Source: Paenibacillus cellulositrophicus
Lineage (GTDB): Bacteria > Bacillota > Bacilli > Paenibacillales > Paenibacillaceae
Direction: 5' to 3'
Length of the DNA: 64,000 bases
NCBI RefSeq assembly: GCF_009363095.1
Contig: NZ_CP045295.1
Coordinates: 62,001-126,000, forward strand
The position numbers were made by a program, and so were the translations under genes. Every line of letters starts with the position of its first letter. Within the stretch, counting starts at the first letter, position 1. Under the pieces are notes generated by a model that saw only the letters and a program-made list of their open reading frames with translations, did no database searches and was not told where the DNA came from. This document shows positions 42,812 to 51,683 of this stretch, piece after piece.

Positions 42812-42859
42812 TTGAAGACCTCCTTTTTATCACTCCTGTCATATTTTTAATATATCCAA

Positions 42860-42917
42860 TTGACTGAATGTCAGTCAACGATATAAACTATTTTACATAC
42901 TGACTGACAATCAGTCA
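42860..42917. promoter_or_regulatory. Two TetR operators, TTGACTGA palindromes
   Basis: TTGACTGA-ATG-TCAGTCAA at 42860-42878 and TGACTGA-CAA-TCAGTCA at 42901-42917 share the same arms and three-base spacer. They lie in the divergent TetR/MFS promoter region. The arms are spread 41 bases centre to centre. Confidence 0.8.
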
Positions 42918-42939
42918 ATAAATGAATAGGAGGACTTTT

Positions 42940-44118
42940 ATGAACAAACAAAAGATTTTATTTGTGCTTGGACTCTCTGCAGCGATAGTTTCACTAGCGC
43001 AAAGCTTGTATGTCCCGCTGCTCCCCGACATGCAGCGTGACCTTCACACTTCCTTGTCTATGGCCAACCTCACCGTTACATTATTTACGATCGCAATGGC
43101 CGTAATGCAGGTAGTACTCGGACCGGTTGTAGACCGAAACGGTCGCAAAAAAATACTGATACCCGGCATGATTGTATATGTATTGGCTACGATTGGTTGT
43201 ATGTTTTCTTTTTCGATTGAAATGCTTCTGATCTTCCGCGTCATTCAAGGAATTGGTGCGGCTGCTGTACCTCTCGTTGCCGCAACCATGATTGGAGATA
43301 TCTTTGAAGGAAAGAAGCGGGCCGAAAGTATGGCTACATACCAAATGATCTTAGGAATCTCGCCTGCAATTGGCCCTTTGATTGGGGGCTTCATTGGATC
43401 CGTGTTCGGATATTCTGGTACCTTTGGTTTTGCGGCGGCAAGTGCCGTGATCATGATGTTTATCGCTCTGTTCCTGCTTCCGGAAACCAAACCGACAACT
43501 ACAACCTTAACTGAAAAACAGTTTGGACTAAAGGCATTCGGACGAATTTTTAAAAGTAAGACCGGCCGTGTCGTGTTGTTGAGTGGTTTTGTTCTCTATG
43601 ATGTCTTTTACACATTTATCGTATTTCTGCCAATGATATTGGAGTCCCAATATCACTTGGGTGCTGCGAACATCGGCGTTTTTTCGCTTGCGTTAATGGC
43701 CCTTAATCTTGTGGGTAGCAAACTCAGTGGAAAACTTCAAACCAAAATCGGTTCAATAATATCGTTATTATGGGTCAGTTTCTCCATTGTAATATGTCTT
43801 GTGATTTTTATTTTTGCCGCTAAATTTTCGCTTATAACACTGCTTCTAGCATTAATGCTCACTGGCTTCGTGAGCGGATTGGCTATGCCTACGATGCCTA
43901 CCTTGTTATCTGCAGAATTCGTTCAAGAGAGAGCAACTGCGATGGGAATCTACAACTTTGTTCGCTACTTGGGCATGGCTTCAGCGCCGATGATCGGGAG
44001 TGTTTTATATCCTCTTGGGGGTACAGCCTTGTTAATCGGCGTAACGGCTGCTTTGGTTGGAGTGATTGTCATTGCCACTCGTCAATTATTGCCATTGAAG
44101 AATAAACAGAGAGCATAA
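42940..44118 (+). CDS. MFS transporter, DHA1 type
   Basis: This 392-residue membrane protein has 12 predicted helices and motif A (GPVVDRNGRKKILIPG) of drug:H+ antiporters. It starts at 42940, with TAGGAGG upstream; an earlier in-frame ATG lies ahead of that site and is rejected. It is expected to be repressed by the divergent TetR protein. Confidence 0.9.
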   Translation: MNKQKILFVLGLSAAIVSLAQSLYVPLLPDMQRDLHTSLSMANLTVTLFTIAMAVMQVVLGPVVDRNGRKKILIPGMIVYVLATIGCMFSFSIEMLLIFRVIQGIGAAAVPLVAATMIGDIFEGKKRAESMATYQMILGISPAIGPLIGGFIGSVFGYSGTFGFAAASAVIMMFIALFLLPETKPTTTTLTEKQFGLKAFGRIFKSKTGRVVLLSGFVLYDVFYTFIVFLPMILESQYHLGAANIGVFSLALMALNLVGSKLSGKLQTKIGSIISLLWVSFSIVICLVIFIFAAKFSLITLLLALMLTGFVSGLAMPTMPTLLSAEFVQERATAMGIYNFVRYLGMASAPMIGSVLYPLGGTALLIGVTAALVGVIVIATRQLLPLKNKQRA

Positions 44119-44213
44119 CTTTCAAGACTAGTTCTTAAGGTGAAAAGTGAAATTCAACAAAACAAAACGCTTCTTTATACCTAACATATATGCACCCCGA
44201 TCCGGATCGCATA

Positions 44214-44469
44214 AGAATTCGGATCGTTCAGCTGGACTTCATGAACATTCACATGCCCGATATTGATGGTACAACCAGCGGCCTTTAAATTCTTTCTTCC
44301 ACTCCTTCCCCTCTATCTATATATCATCGCAATTACGGGGGATGTAGATAAACGCAAAAGGTGTATAGAACTTGGAATGGTACACTTTATTGAACAACCC
44401 GTTGGAATTCAGCGAATTAGAAACTCTATAGATTCTCTTTTCTTAAGTCCTGAAACGGCCGGATCGTGA
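44214..44469 (+). pseudogene. Response-regulator receiver domain remnant
   Basis: One frame reads LDFMNIHMPDIDGTTSGL and then stops; another continues the same domain as YIIAITGDVDKRKRCIELGM and HFIEQPVGIQRI, as in receiver domains of hybrid kinases. The frame changes near 44290-44330. Upstream residues with the acidic pocket are absent. Confidence 0.7.
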
Positions 44470-44505
44470 GTCTTGACTAATATGTAGTCAAACCATGACT
44501 TTACA

Positions 44506-44541
44506 CAAAAAAGCCAACTCATTCATCTGAGTTGGCTTTTT
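44506..44541. terminator. Bidirectional terminator
   Basis: AAAAAGCCAACTCA, loop TTCATC, TGAGTTGGCTTTTT. Confidence 0.8.
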
Positions 44542-44553
44542 CCATAGTTCGAA

Positions 44554-44850
44554 TCAAATAACTGACATAACCTTAAGTGATTCCGAGCATTCCTGTCTAT
44601 TCATTTGAGTAGCATTAGGATAAATGGTGACCTCAGTCAATCGTTCCTGAGTATCAACTTGTTTTTCCCTTGTCTTCTCTTGGCCAAATGAGGTGCAGTT
44701 TCTCTTATATTCCGTAAACAAGACGTATAGATCAATCGGCCCTTGAAATAGTTTAATGCTTCGATGGATTCGCAAGATAAGCGTCTTTCCTTGTCGGCTG
44801 TACTTAAATATAAGATAACGAGCGAAATCGCCGCCATATTTTGCACCCTT
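44554..44850 (-). CDS. Unrecognised short frame
   Basis: A minus-strand frame reads KYGGDFARYLIFKYSRQGKT and IHRSIKLFQGPIDLYVLFTE, with a protein-like make-up and a terminator after it. The only ATG is at 44775 and has no clear ribosome binding site, so it is probably the remaining end of a larger gene. No family recognised. Confidence 0.25.
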   Translation of the reverse strand, partial: KGAKYGGDFARYLIFKYSRQGKTLILRIHRSIKLFQGPIDLYVLFTEYKRNCTSFGQEKTREKQVDTQERLTEVTIYPNATQMNRQECSESLKVMSVI

Positions 44851-44880
44851 TTGTCTGTTAGGAAAGAAAGAATCGGCTTC

Positions 44881-45735
44881 TTACCACATAGTCAGAACAG
44901 CTTCGGCGATAGAGCATCCCTGCTCCCGCCCGGCTTCCGCTGTTACTCTGCTGCGAGCCGGGTCGTACGGATTCGGGCCGATGGCCACAACGCTGCGTTC
45001 ATCGGGTGTTATGAGATAAACGTCCGAGCTTGTACGCATGCTTGCCGCATCCTCCGCCGCTCCCGGGATGGAGCCATAACCATTTGGCATCGGGGAGAGA
45101 ATCACGATCCGTTCATAACCTTCAGCCAGCCTTGAATTGGTCGTGGACACCATTCCTCCGTCGGTCCAGAAGCGGTCACCGATCGATACAAGCGGCCAAA
45201 CTCCCGGAACGGCTCCGCTGGCCGACACGGCATCGAGCAAAGAAATTCCCGATTGATGATCGAAAGTATGAAGTTGCCCGGTATCGGCATCGATAGCGGT
45301 CACCTTAAGATTCGCCGGCCATTTTCTAGTCACAAGGCGACTCTCGACCACGGTGCGCCGCTGTTCAGGCGATACAGGAGAGGGATTATTTTTGGCGATA
45401 AGGCCGAATTCTGCCCCGACTTTTCGCGGGTCGCTTCCTCCCGTGTCAAATGCCTTATACCACGCTTGCATTAATTCTTTGGACGCGGCGACCGGTATCT
45501 CGGCCGAGTTCGTCTCCAACTGGGCGGCAAACAGTTTATTCATGTCGTACCCACTGGCCAGGGCTGCTCCGACAAAGGCACCGGCGGACGTTCCGATGAT
45601 CACGTCAGCTTGATGGAGGTCTACTCCGGATTCGAGCAGTCCCGCTAAGACGCCAACCTCCCATGCGATGCCCGTCACGCCACCGCCCCCCAAAACTACA
45701 GCTCTGGTCGGTGAATTCCTTTTCTGAGCGTTCAT
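44881..45735 (-). CDS. Patatin-like phospholipase family protein
   Basis: This 284-residue hydrolase has the oxyanion-hole stretch VVLGGGGVTGIAWEVG, the nucleophile elbow GTSAGAFVG and the dyad aspartate in WTDGGM. The family are serine lipases/acyl hydrolases. AGAAGGAGGAA lies upstream. It is divergent from a MerR gene with a MerR-type promoter between. Confidence 0.9.
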   Translation of the reverse strand: MNAQKRNSPTRAVVLGGGGVTGIAWEVGVLAGLLESGVDLHQADVIIGTSAGAFVGAALASGYDMNKLFAAQLETNSAEIPVAASKELMQAWYKAFDTGGSDPRKVGAEFGLIAKNNPSPVSPEQRRTVVESRLVTRKWPANLKVTAIDADTGQLHTFDHQSGISLLDAVSASGAVPGVWPLVSIGDRFWTDGGMVSTTNSRLAEGYERIVILSPMPNGYGSIPGAAEDAASMRTSSDVYLITPDERSVVAIGPNPYDPARSRVTAEAGREQGCSIAEAVLTMW

Positions 45736-45798
45736 TCACAGTTCCTCCTTCTGATCGACAATGGTGTCAATTGGTTTGACATGGTTCCATTAGACCTC

Positions 45799-45835
45799 TA
45801 AAGTATAAACTATAAAGTATACTTGAAGGTCAAGC
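45799..45835 (-). promoter_or_regulatory. MerR-type promoter of the patatin gene
   Basis: On the minus strand TTGACC and TATACT are about 20 bases apart, and the spacer contains the palindrome AAGTATACTT. The outer arms GACCTTCA / CTAAAG-GTC are imperfectly symmetrical. The divergent MerR protein is the likely activator. Confidence 0.5.
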
Positions 45836-45855
45836 ATTTCGCGGGAGGAAGAAAA

Positions 45856-46248
45856 ATGAAAATCCATGTGCTGGCACAGAAGACCGGTTTAAATCCACCG
45901 ACCATTCGTTATTACGAGAAGGAAGGATTGCTGGATAGACGCCACGTTGAGCGCAGGGACAATAACTATCGTGAGTATACCGAGGAAGCGGTCGAACACC
46001 TTTTATTGATCAAAAGAGTTCAGGCTGCGGGTTTTACGATAAGGGAAATCAAAGTTATTTTGAAGGAAGAAGATGGGAACAAACTTGAGCTCTCCCGGGC
46101 CATTGAATTTTTGCGGAAGAAGATGAAGGAAATGGACCGTAGAAAAAGAGAATTGGAAGAATCGCAGTCTCTTCTCGCTCGGATGCTAAACAACAAATTG
46201 GCGCTACTGGCGAAGAAGGGAACATCAGAAAATAAGCCGTTGCCGTAA
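45856..46248 (+). CDS. MerR family transcriptional regulator
   Basis: This 130-residue regulator has the MerR helix-turn-helix (TGLNPPTIRYYEKEGLLDRR) and a C-terminal coiled coil (~80-115, rich in K, E, R). It starts at 45856, with GGGAGGAA upstream. It likely controls the divergent patatin-like gene. Confidence 0.88.
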   Translation: MKIHVLAQKTGLNPPTIRYYEKEGLLDRRHVERRDNNYREYTEEAVEHLLLIKRVQAAGFTIREIKVILKEEDGNKLELSRAIEFLRKKMKEMDRRKRELEESQSLLARMLNNKLALLAKKGTSENKPLP

Positions 46249-46331
46249 TGAAGGATAGACTTCTGTAACCGTAACTCGTTTTGGCGCTAAAAACCACATA
46301 TGTATTGAGGATCTTATCAATCACGGTTAAC

Positions 46332-46378
46332 CATATGTGTTCTTGTCTTTTTCGGCAAACGATATATGTTCTTGTCGT
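46332..46378. repeat. Divergent copy of the palindromic element (copy D)
   Basis: Two half-sites TTCTTGTC are separated by CTTTTTCGGCAAACG, matching the spacing and the CGGCAA block of copies A-C, but the large hairpin's right arm is missing. An inverted pair ACATATG/CATATGT brackets the left side. Confidence 0.5.
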
Positions 46379-46451
46379 CTTGCAATTGGTTACTTTTCTA
46401 ATGCATCCTTACATTCAACTGAGAGCAATCAAAACGTGATATGCCTTCAAA

Positions 46452-46622
46452 TTAATCCTTGTAGCTGCCTCCGGCAAATGCTCCCTTAATTTCCATATCG
46501 TTCACATACTGGAGGTAATAACTAAGCACTCATTTCCCCATCGTATTTCCAACATACGTTCCCCAAAGTTTTCCCATCTCCGCTGCGGTTAATTGTGATT
46601 GCTCTGTTTTCACAAAGCTCAT
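46452..46622 (-). pseudogene. DUF3231 protein remnant
   Basis: An ATG frame reads SQLTAAEMGKLWGTYVGNTM, GK, a TGA, then VLSYYLQYVNDMEIKGAF before a second stop. This is the N-terminal pattern of DUF3231 proteins, which are usually over 300 residues. The first stop and the truncation show it is dead. Confidence 0.7.
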
Positions 46623-46763
46623 TCCTTTTATGGTCTATTGGGAACCCATGCCTAGGATATCCAGGGAAAAGATTCGAAATACACTAAAAATATACCTTAA
46701 AATGCCATTTCCTCGGACGCAGAGAATGGGGAGGTTGCCGACCAACAGTGAATAACAAAATTC

Positions 46764-46918
46764 AGTTAGATATTTAACTAATCGGTAATCGGAACATGTT
46801 CTTGTCCTTTACGGCAATCGGTACAAGTCCTTGTCCTCGACTCGGGACAAGAACTTGTACCGATAAAACAAAAAAGCCGCTAAAATAGCGACTTCATATG
46901 GGACCATGTTCTTGTCCC
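46764..46918. repeat. Dispersed palindromic element (ACAAGTTCTTGT family), copy C
   Basis: The layout is that of copy A including the AATCGGTAATCGG lead, the large hairpin (here with one mismatch, CAAGTCCTTGTCC), the CGCTA...TAGCG terminator and the final ATGTTCTTGTCC. Orientation is the same as copies A and B. Confidence 0.85.
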
Positions 46919-46945
46919 CCGACATCGTTTTAAACAAAAAATAAA

Positions 46946-46980
46946 AAAACCGTTGGGATTAATCATCAACGGTTTTTTAA
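46946..46980. terminator. Bidirectional terminator hairpin
   Basis: AAAAAACCGTTG and CAACGGTTTTTT pair around GGATTAATCAT. Confidence 0.75.
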
Positions 46981-47092
46981 AATTCAACTTTTTAATAAAT
47001 AGATCAACCGATTTTTGGAGTTGTCGGATGTTCTCATCATCATCAGGTTCGCTCATGACTTTCCCGCGCAAGATCGAAGCTTGCTCAAAATA

Positions 47093-47516
47093 TTACTTCT
47101 GCACCGCTTCTTTCAGAATTTCGACCTTCTGATCCTTGGACATATCCCATGTGGTTGAAATGCTGTATTCGAAGCCACCTTCATGCCAAAAAACGTATTT
47201 TGGATAGATATGTGCCGGTAATTCATCCTCAAAGAAACCTTTTTTCTTGCTTCCTTCTGAGTCCAACGTATATTTCGAAATGGCCAGCGTATCTTTCCCG
47301 TTCGTATATTCAAGACGGATGGTTGCCGCCTCTTTCCAGTCTATCTTTTTCGCATAGACGGGTTTACCGCTCTTCTTGCCTTCGGCCCTTACTTCATCAA
47401 GGAATTTTCCTTCGGTTGGACCTTCAATTCTTGCTTTGGAAAACTTATATCCCTCCGGCAAGTTGGCGGGCTGCTTCAGAATGGAGCCCTCGAGCGTAGC
47501 GCCTAGCTTGCAAAGG
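47093..47516 (-). pseudogene. C-terminal fragment of a DUF4367-like protein
   Basis: The frame from ~47516 reads LEGSILKQPANLPEGYKFS onwards and ends EYSISTTWDMSKDQKVEIL plus EAVQK, the pattern of DUF4367 domains found at the end of membrane-anchored, sometimes anti-sigma-like, proteins. No start codon with a binding site is present upstream and the N-terminal membrane part is missing. The ATG at 47461 lies within the domain. Confidence 0.6.
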
Positions 47517-47517
47517 A

Positions 47518-48052
47518 TTGACGATAATGAAACTTGTACTTTCTGGCGCTATAAAAAAGCACTCCAACGACGACCTTATAGGCTATTATTGGAGTGTTTC
47601 CCTATTTGGTTATTCGGTTGTCCCTATAATAAATCTAAGCGCTGTTACTCAACCAACACAAAAAGATACAGCATTTGTTTGCCCTCAAGGTCACCTCAAT
47701 AGTTTCGTTTCGAATTCCCGGCAGCTCCGATTTAACTCGTGCAAGTCCCAATACCCAATCCTCAGTTGCCTGGCACATCTCGATCGTTTGGTCGATATAA
47801 TTCTGTTGCATCTCAAGCAAGATAGGCTGTGCTGAGTATAACCAACGTCCAAGACTGTGATGCAGCATGAGCACTTCCTTTTCCTTGTCATAATTGTACC
47901 CATTCCTTTCGCTTTTCTCGAGACACAAGACGGAATGAAATACTTGAGCATTGAGCGATTGTTATACTCTTGAGTACATGGATGTCAGTACACTACAAAT
48001 CTCGCAGAGGGGAATGGGCGACCCCCTTACGAGGTGACCGCAAGTCCGGAAC
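47518..48052. other. Intergenic region with an unrecognised frame
   Basis: A hairpin with arms CACTCCAA/TTGGAGTG lies at about 47560-47603. A minus-strand frame at ~47635-47928 (MLHHSLGRWLYSAQPILLEM within it) has protein-like composition but I recognise nothing and it lacks a convincing ribosome binding site. Confidence 0.3.
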
Positions 48053-49636
48053 TCAGTCTTTAGTATTATATTGTGAGTAAACTTCCTGAGCCTCTTTCAT
48101 CACTTTATCTCCACCCATACTCATCCATTCAGAAACAAATTTGTCGAAGTTCTTTAAGTCACGGCGACCGGTAATGAAATCAATAAACGTCTTCAACGTA
48201 TACTGATCAAGACGATCAAAGTACTCGTTGTAAATGGGCTTATGAATTGGGAACAATATATCATATTTCCCTACCCCCACTTTTTCCGCATTCTTCCGCA
48301 ATTCAGCATATTTAGGAGCAGTCATAAATGGTGCCTGTATATCGTAATTGTTAAACATTCCATCGTAGTGATACACGCTGCGATCAATCCCAAACTTCAA
48401 TTGCTCGTCTTTTTTGTCATAGGGCGGAATCCATTCATAAGAATCACCATTCTTATTGTAAGTAACCCCTTCCTTTCCAAAGTAAGAAACTTCTAAATAG
48501 TCTTCGTCAAAGTTAAACGCTTCAATCATTTCAATATACTTAATCATCTTCTCAGGCTCTTTCTCCATATGCTTCATAAATTGAAGACCTGTATTGCTCA
48601 TCGGTTGAATTTGTCCGATTCCAAATGCACCATTCGGGCCCTTAGGACCGCTCGAAAGCAACCATTTTGCATTTGGGATTTTCTCAACGTATTTCCCATC
48701 AAAGAAAGCAGCTGCCGGGAGAAAACTCCACCAGCCCCCTTGTATCATTCCCACCTTAGAGTCAAAGACTTTCTGATCCAAATTGTCCGATTTATTAATC
48801 ACAAACTCAGGATCAATCAATTGCTCGTCGTACCAACGCTTCAAGACAGCGAGTGCTTCCTTAGTCTCTGGTTCAATTTCACCGCGAGTAATCTTTCCAT
48901 CCTTCTCATAGAATATTCCTAGATAGCTGTCGAACGCTCCGAATACAGAACTGAACAGCCCTCCTAGATCGCTAGGAGATCCCAAGGAAGTGGTTAGCCC
49001 GTAGGTATCCTTCTTCCCATTATGATCAGGATCATCATTTCGAAACTTGATCAACATATCTTCAAATTCAGCTAGCGTTTCAGGTTTTTTATTAATTCCG
49101 AGCTTATCAAGCCAGTCTTGACGTATACCGAGAACGTTCATGGACGGTCCGAGTGTCCATATATTAGGCATGGTATAATTCTTCCCATTACGATTAAAAT
49201 ATTTGAACAGATCTTCATCCGTATTCTCTTTAAGCCAAGCCATGTACTTAGGTGCATGTTTTTCCAACAACTCAACAGGGATTTCTGCAAATTGCCCTTG
49301 CTCTACATATTTATCATATTCTGAGAGAGTAATATTTTTAATGTAGTCAGGAGCCTCGCCTGATACGATCATAAGATTCATCTTTTCCTTATAGTTCTCG
49401 CCCCCGACCAGATGCTCTATATCAACATTAAAACGGTTTTCTGCATATTCTTTTGTAAAAGCATGGTCCACTGGTAGAGCTGAAGTCCAAAACTCCATAT
49501 GCATCTTTTTTGAGCCGTTTCCACCTTTTTGGGATTCTTGCGAATTTTGATTTTCTTTCTCTGCACATCCAGCCACAACAGTAGCCGCCAGAATAATGAA
49601 TAATCCCATTTTAAACCATACGATCCTCTTCTTCAT
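48053..49636 (-). CDS. ABC transporter substrate-binding lipoprotein (LplA-like)
   Basis: This 527-residue lipoprotein has signal peptide and lipobox AATVVAGCAEKE (Cys ~24) and the long family 1 binding-protein fold of the LplA/YtcQ type (NVLGIRQDWLDKLGINKKPE). These bind oligosaccharides for permeases of the LplB/LplC type, which are encoded upstream. No ATPase is in the operon, so a shared ATPase is expected. Confidence 0.92.
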   Translation of the reverse strand: MKKRIVWFKMGLFIILAATVVAGCAEKENQNSQESQKGGNGSKKMHMEFWTSALPVDHAFTKEYAENRFNVDIEHLVGGENYKEKMNLMIVSGEAPDYIKNITLSEYDKYVEQGQFAEIPVELLEKHAPKYMAWLKENTDEDLFKYFNRNGKNYTMPNIWTLGPSMNVLGIRQDWLDKLGINKKPETLAEFEDMLIKFRNDDPDHNGKKDTYGLTTSLGSPSDLGGLFSSVFGAFDSYLGIFYEKDGKITRGEIEPETKEALAVLKRWYDEQLIDPEFVINKSDNLDQKVFDSKVGMIQGGWWSFLPAAAFFDGKYVEKIPNAKWLLSSGPKGPNGAFGIGQIQPMSNTGLQFMKHMEKEPEKMIKYIEMIEAFNFDEDYLEVSYFGKEGVTYNKNGDSYEWIPPYDKKDEQLKFGIDRSVYHYDGMFNNYDIQAPFMTAPKYAELRKNAEKVGVGKYDILFPIHKPIYNEYFDRLDQYTLKTFIDFITGRRDLKNFDKFVSEWMSMGGDKVMKEAQEVYSQYNTKD

Positions 49637-49671
49637 ATTGGCCGCAACCCCTTAATATTAGTCAATGCCAC

Positions 49672-50547
49672 CTATCCTTTCACTGCACCAACCATTATGC
49701 CTTTAACAAAATATTTTTGTACAAATGGGTATACGATCAGCATCGGAATAACAGAGAGACATATAACTGTTGCTTGGAGTTGTTTGGTGCTGAACAAATC
49801 TTTCAATGGAACTCCCTGAGTCATTCGTTCCATATCATTCAGGTTGTTTTCAATAATAATCTTGCGCAAGATCACCTGAAGAACTTGTTTATGTGGATCC
49901 TGAATGTAGATCATAGAATCGAACCAAGCATTCCAGTGTGCGACAGCGATCCATAGTGAGACGGTAGCTAAAACTGGAGAAGAGATCGGCAGGATAATTT
50001 TAGTGAAAATAGAGAAATAACCTGCGCCATCAATTTGAGCCGATTCTTCCAAGCTATCTGGTAAGGAACGAAAAAAGTTTCGCATGATGAAAACATTAAA
50101 TGCCCCAGTAAGCCCAGGAAGAATCAGCGCCCAAAATGTGTTAATTAATCCAAGGGACTTAATTAGCAAATAGTTTGGGATAAGTCCTCCGCTAAATAAC
50201 ATAGTAAACAATACCAAAGCCGTGAAAAATCGATTGAAGGGAAGTTGTGCTTTTGCCAGAGGGTAGGCAAGTAACGCAGTTACTGTAGTGCCAAGGAGAA
50301 CACCGCAAACTGTACGCAATATCGTGTTTCGGTAACCGCTCCAAAGCCCCGGATAGTCAAGGGAGAGAAGAAAACTACCAAACGAAAGTCCCTTAGGCAG
50401 CAGCGTGATAGCTTCCTCCTGCTTGCTGGACAGAGCGGTAACCACTTGATTCCAGAACGGATAGATTGTGATAAGAAATATGCAACCCAACAAGAAATAA
50501 ATCAGAGAATCGCATAGCACATCGGCAGGTGTTCGATTTTTTACCAT
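49672..50547 (-). CDS. Sugar ABC transporter permease, LplC/YtcP type
   Basis: This 291-residue permease has six hydrophobic helices and the coupling motif SLEESAQIDGAGYFSIFTKI. It ends in YFVKGIMVGAVKG, a usual tail for this subfamily. The start overlaps the previous gene by seven bases. Confidence 0.93.
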   Translation of the reverse strand: MVKNRTPADVLCDSLIYFLLGCIFLITIYPFWNQVVTALSSKQEEAITLLPKGLSFGSFLLSLDYPGLWSGYRNTILRTVCGVLLGTTVTALLAYPLAKAQLPFNRFFTALVLFTMLFSGGLIPNYLLIKSLGLINTFWALILPGLTGAFNVFIMRNFFRSLPDSLEESAQIDGAGYFSIFTKIILPISSPVLATVSLWIAVAHWNAWFDSMIYIQDPHKQVLQVILRKIIIENNLNDMERMTQGVPLKDLFSTKQLQATVICLSVIPMLIVYPFVQKYFVKGIMVGAVKG

Positions 50548-51488
50548 AACGCGTACTCCCTCCCTCCGACAGTCCTAACAATACGGTTTACAACCAGCAC
50601 CAAGATTAATGCAATGACAGATTTGAACAGCCCAACGGCGCTGGAGTAGCTGTATTGCATTTCAACCAATCCTTTGCGATAAACATAGGTGTCGATAATG
50701 TCAGAAACGTTTAATACACTTGGATTATACATGTTAAAGATTTGATCGAAGCCCGCATCTAAAATATTGGACATGCTTAAAATAAGCATAATTGCCATGA
50801 CTGGAACGAGCATTGGCAAAGTGATCATAGTCGTTCTTTTCCACCGTCCAGCTCCATCTATTACGGCTGCCTCGTACAATTGAGGATCAATTCCCGAAAT
50901 GGCGGCAAAGTATATGATCGAGCCCCAGCCAAAACCTTTAAAAATGTCGGTTATGACTAGCAACGAACGAAAGTAACGCTCATCAGCCATGAACAAAACC
51001 GGATTTCCGCCAAACAGTTTAATCAACTCATTGATGGGACCGTCAAACGAAAAGATCATAATGAAAATGCCACCCATAACTACCCACGATATAAAATGAG
51101 GCAAGTAAGAAGCGGTCTGAACTGCTTTTCTAAAGCGGAGCGATGATACCTCGTTTACGAGAATAGCGAAAATGATAGGAACTGGAAAACCAAAAATCAG
51201 CTTATAAATACTGATTAGAAGCGTGTTTTTGAGGATTTGATAAAAAGAAGGATCTGTGAAAGCCTTTTCAAAATGCTTCGAACCGACCCAAGGGCTTCCT
51301 AATATACCCTCCTTAATAATAAAGTCTTTAAACGCCAAGGTGACTCCATACATGGGGATGTAGTGAAAAATAATGAAATAAACGATTCCCGGAAGTAACA
51401 TGAAATATAAAACTCTGTATTGAATTAGTCTTTTCCGCAGTCCACTTCCACCCGCAAATCTTGATACAATACCATGATGTCCTGCCAC
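50541..51488 (-). CDS. Sugar ABC transporter permease, LplB/YteP type
   Basis: This 315-residue permease has the coupling motif LYEAAVIDGAGRWKRTTMIT and the LplB-type N-terminus (YFMLLPGIVYFIIFHYIPMYG). The start is GTG, with GGAGGAGG upstream. A 195-base gap separates it from the kinase gene, so it probably has its own promoter. Confidence 0.93.
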   Translation of the reverse strand: MAGHHGIVSRFAGGSGLRKRLIQYRVLYFMLLPGIVYFIIFHYIPMYGVTLAFKDFIIKEGILGSPWVGSKHFEKAFTDPSFYQILKNTLLISIYKLIFGFPVPIIFAILVNEVSSLRFRKAVQTASYLPHFISWVVMGGIFIMIFSFDGPINELIKLFGGNPVLFMADERYFRSLLVITDIFKGFGWGSIIYFAAISGIDPQLYEAAVIDGAGRWKRTTMITLPMLVPVMAIMLILSMSNILDAGFDQIFNMYNPSVLNVSDIIDTYVYRKGLVEMQYSYSSAVGLFKSVIALILVLVVNRIVRTVGGREYALW

Positions 51489-51641
51489 ATACTTCCTCCT
51501 CCACTGTAAAGTAATGCTTCCTCCTTCTAATAAAATATTATCCTAATTCAACCGAGGCAGTATATGATGGTGTTTTTTGAAACATACAAATATCTTTAGT
51601 TCTTTGGTCAAGACACCGAATTGTAAACATTGAGAATAAAT

Positions 51642-51676
51642 GCACCCCCAGAATTCATCGGATAACCTAGGGGGTT
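51642..51676. terminator. Hairpin after the kinase gene
   Basis: ACCCCCAG and CTAGGGGGT flank a 15-base loop directly after the minus-strand kinase stop region; there is no long T-run, so it may attenuate rather than end transcription. Confidence 0.4.
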
Positions 51677-51683
51677 CCAATGT

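Noticed and set aside
48001-48055. GC-rich stretch with GGGCGACCCCC and GGTGACCGCAAGTCC that looked like a structured RNA
   Set aside because: No match to a class I know and no extended stem beyond a short GGGG/CCCC pair; not enough to call.
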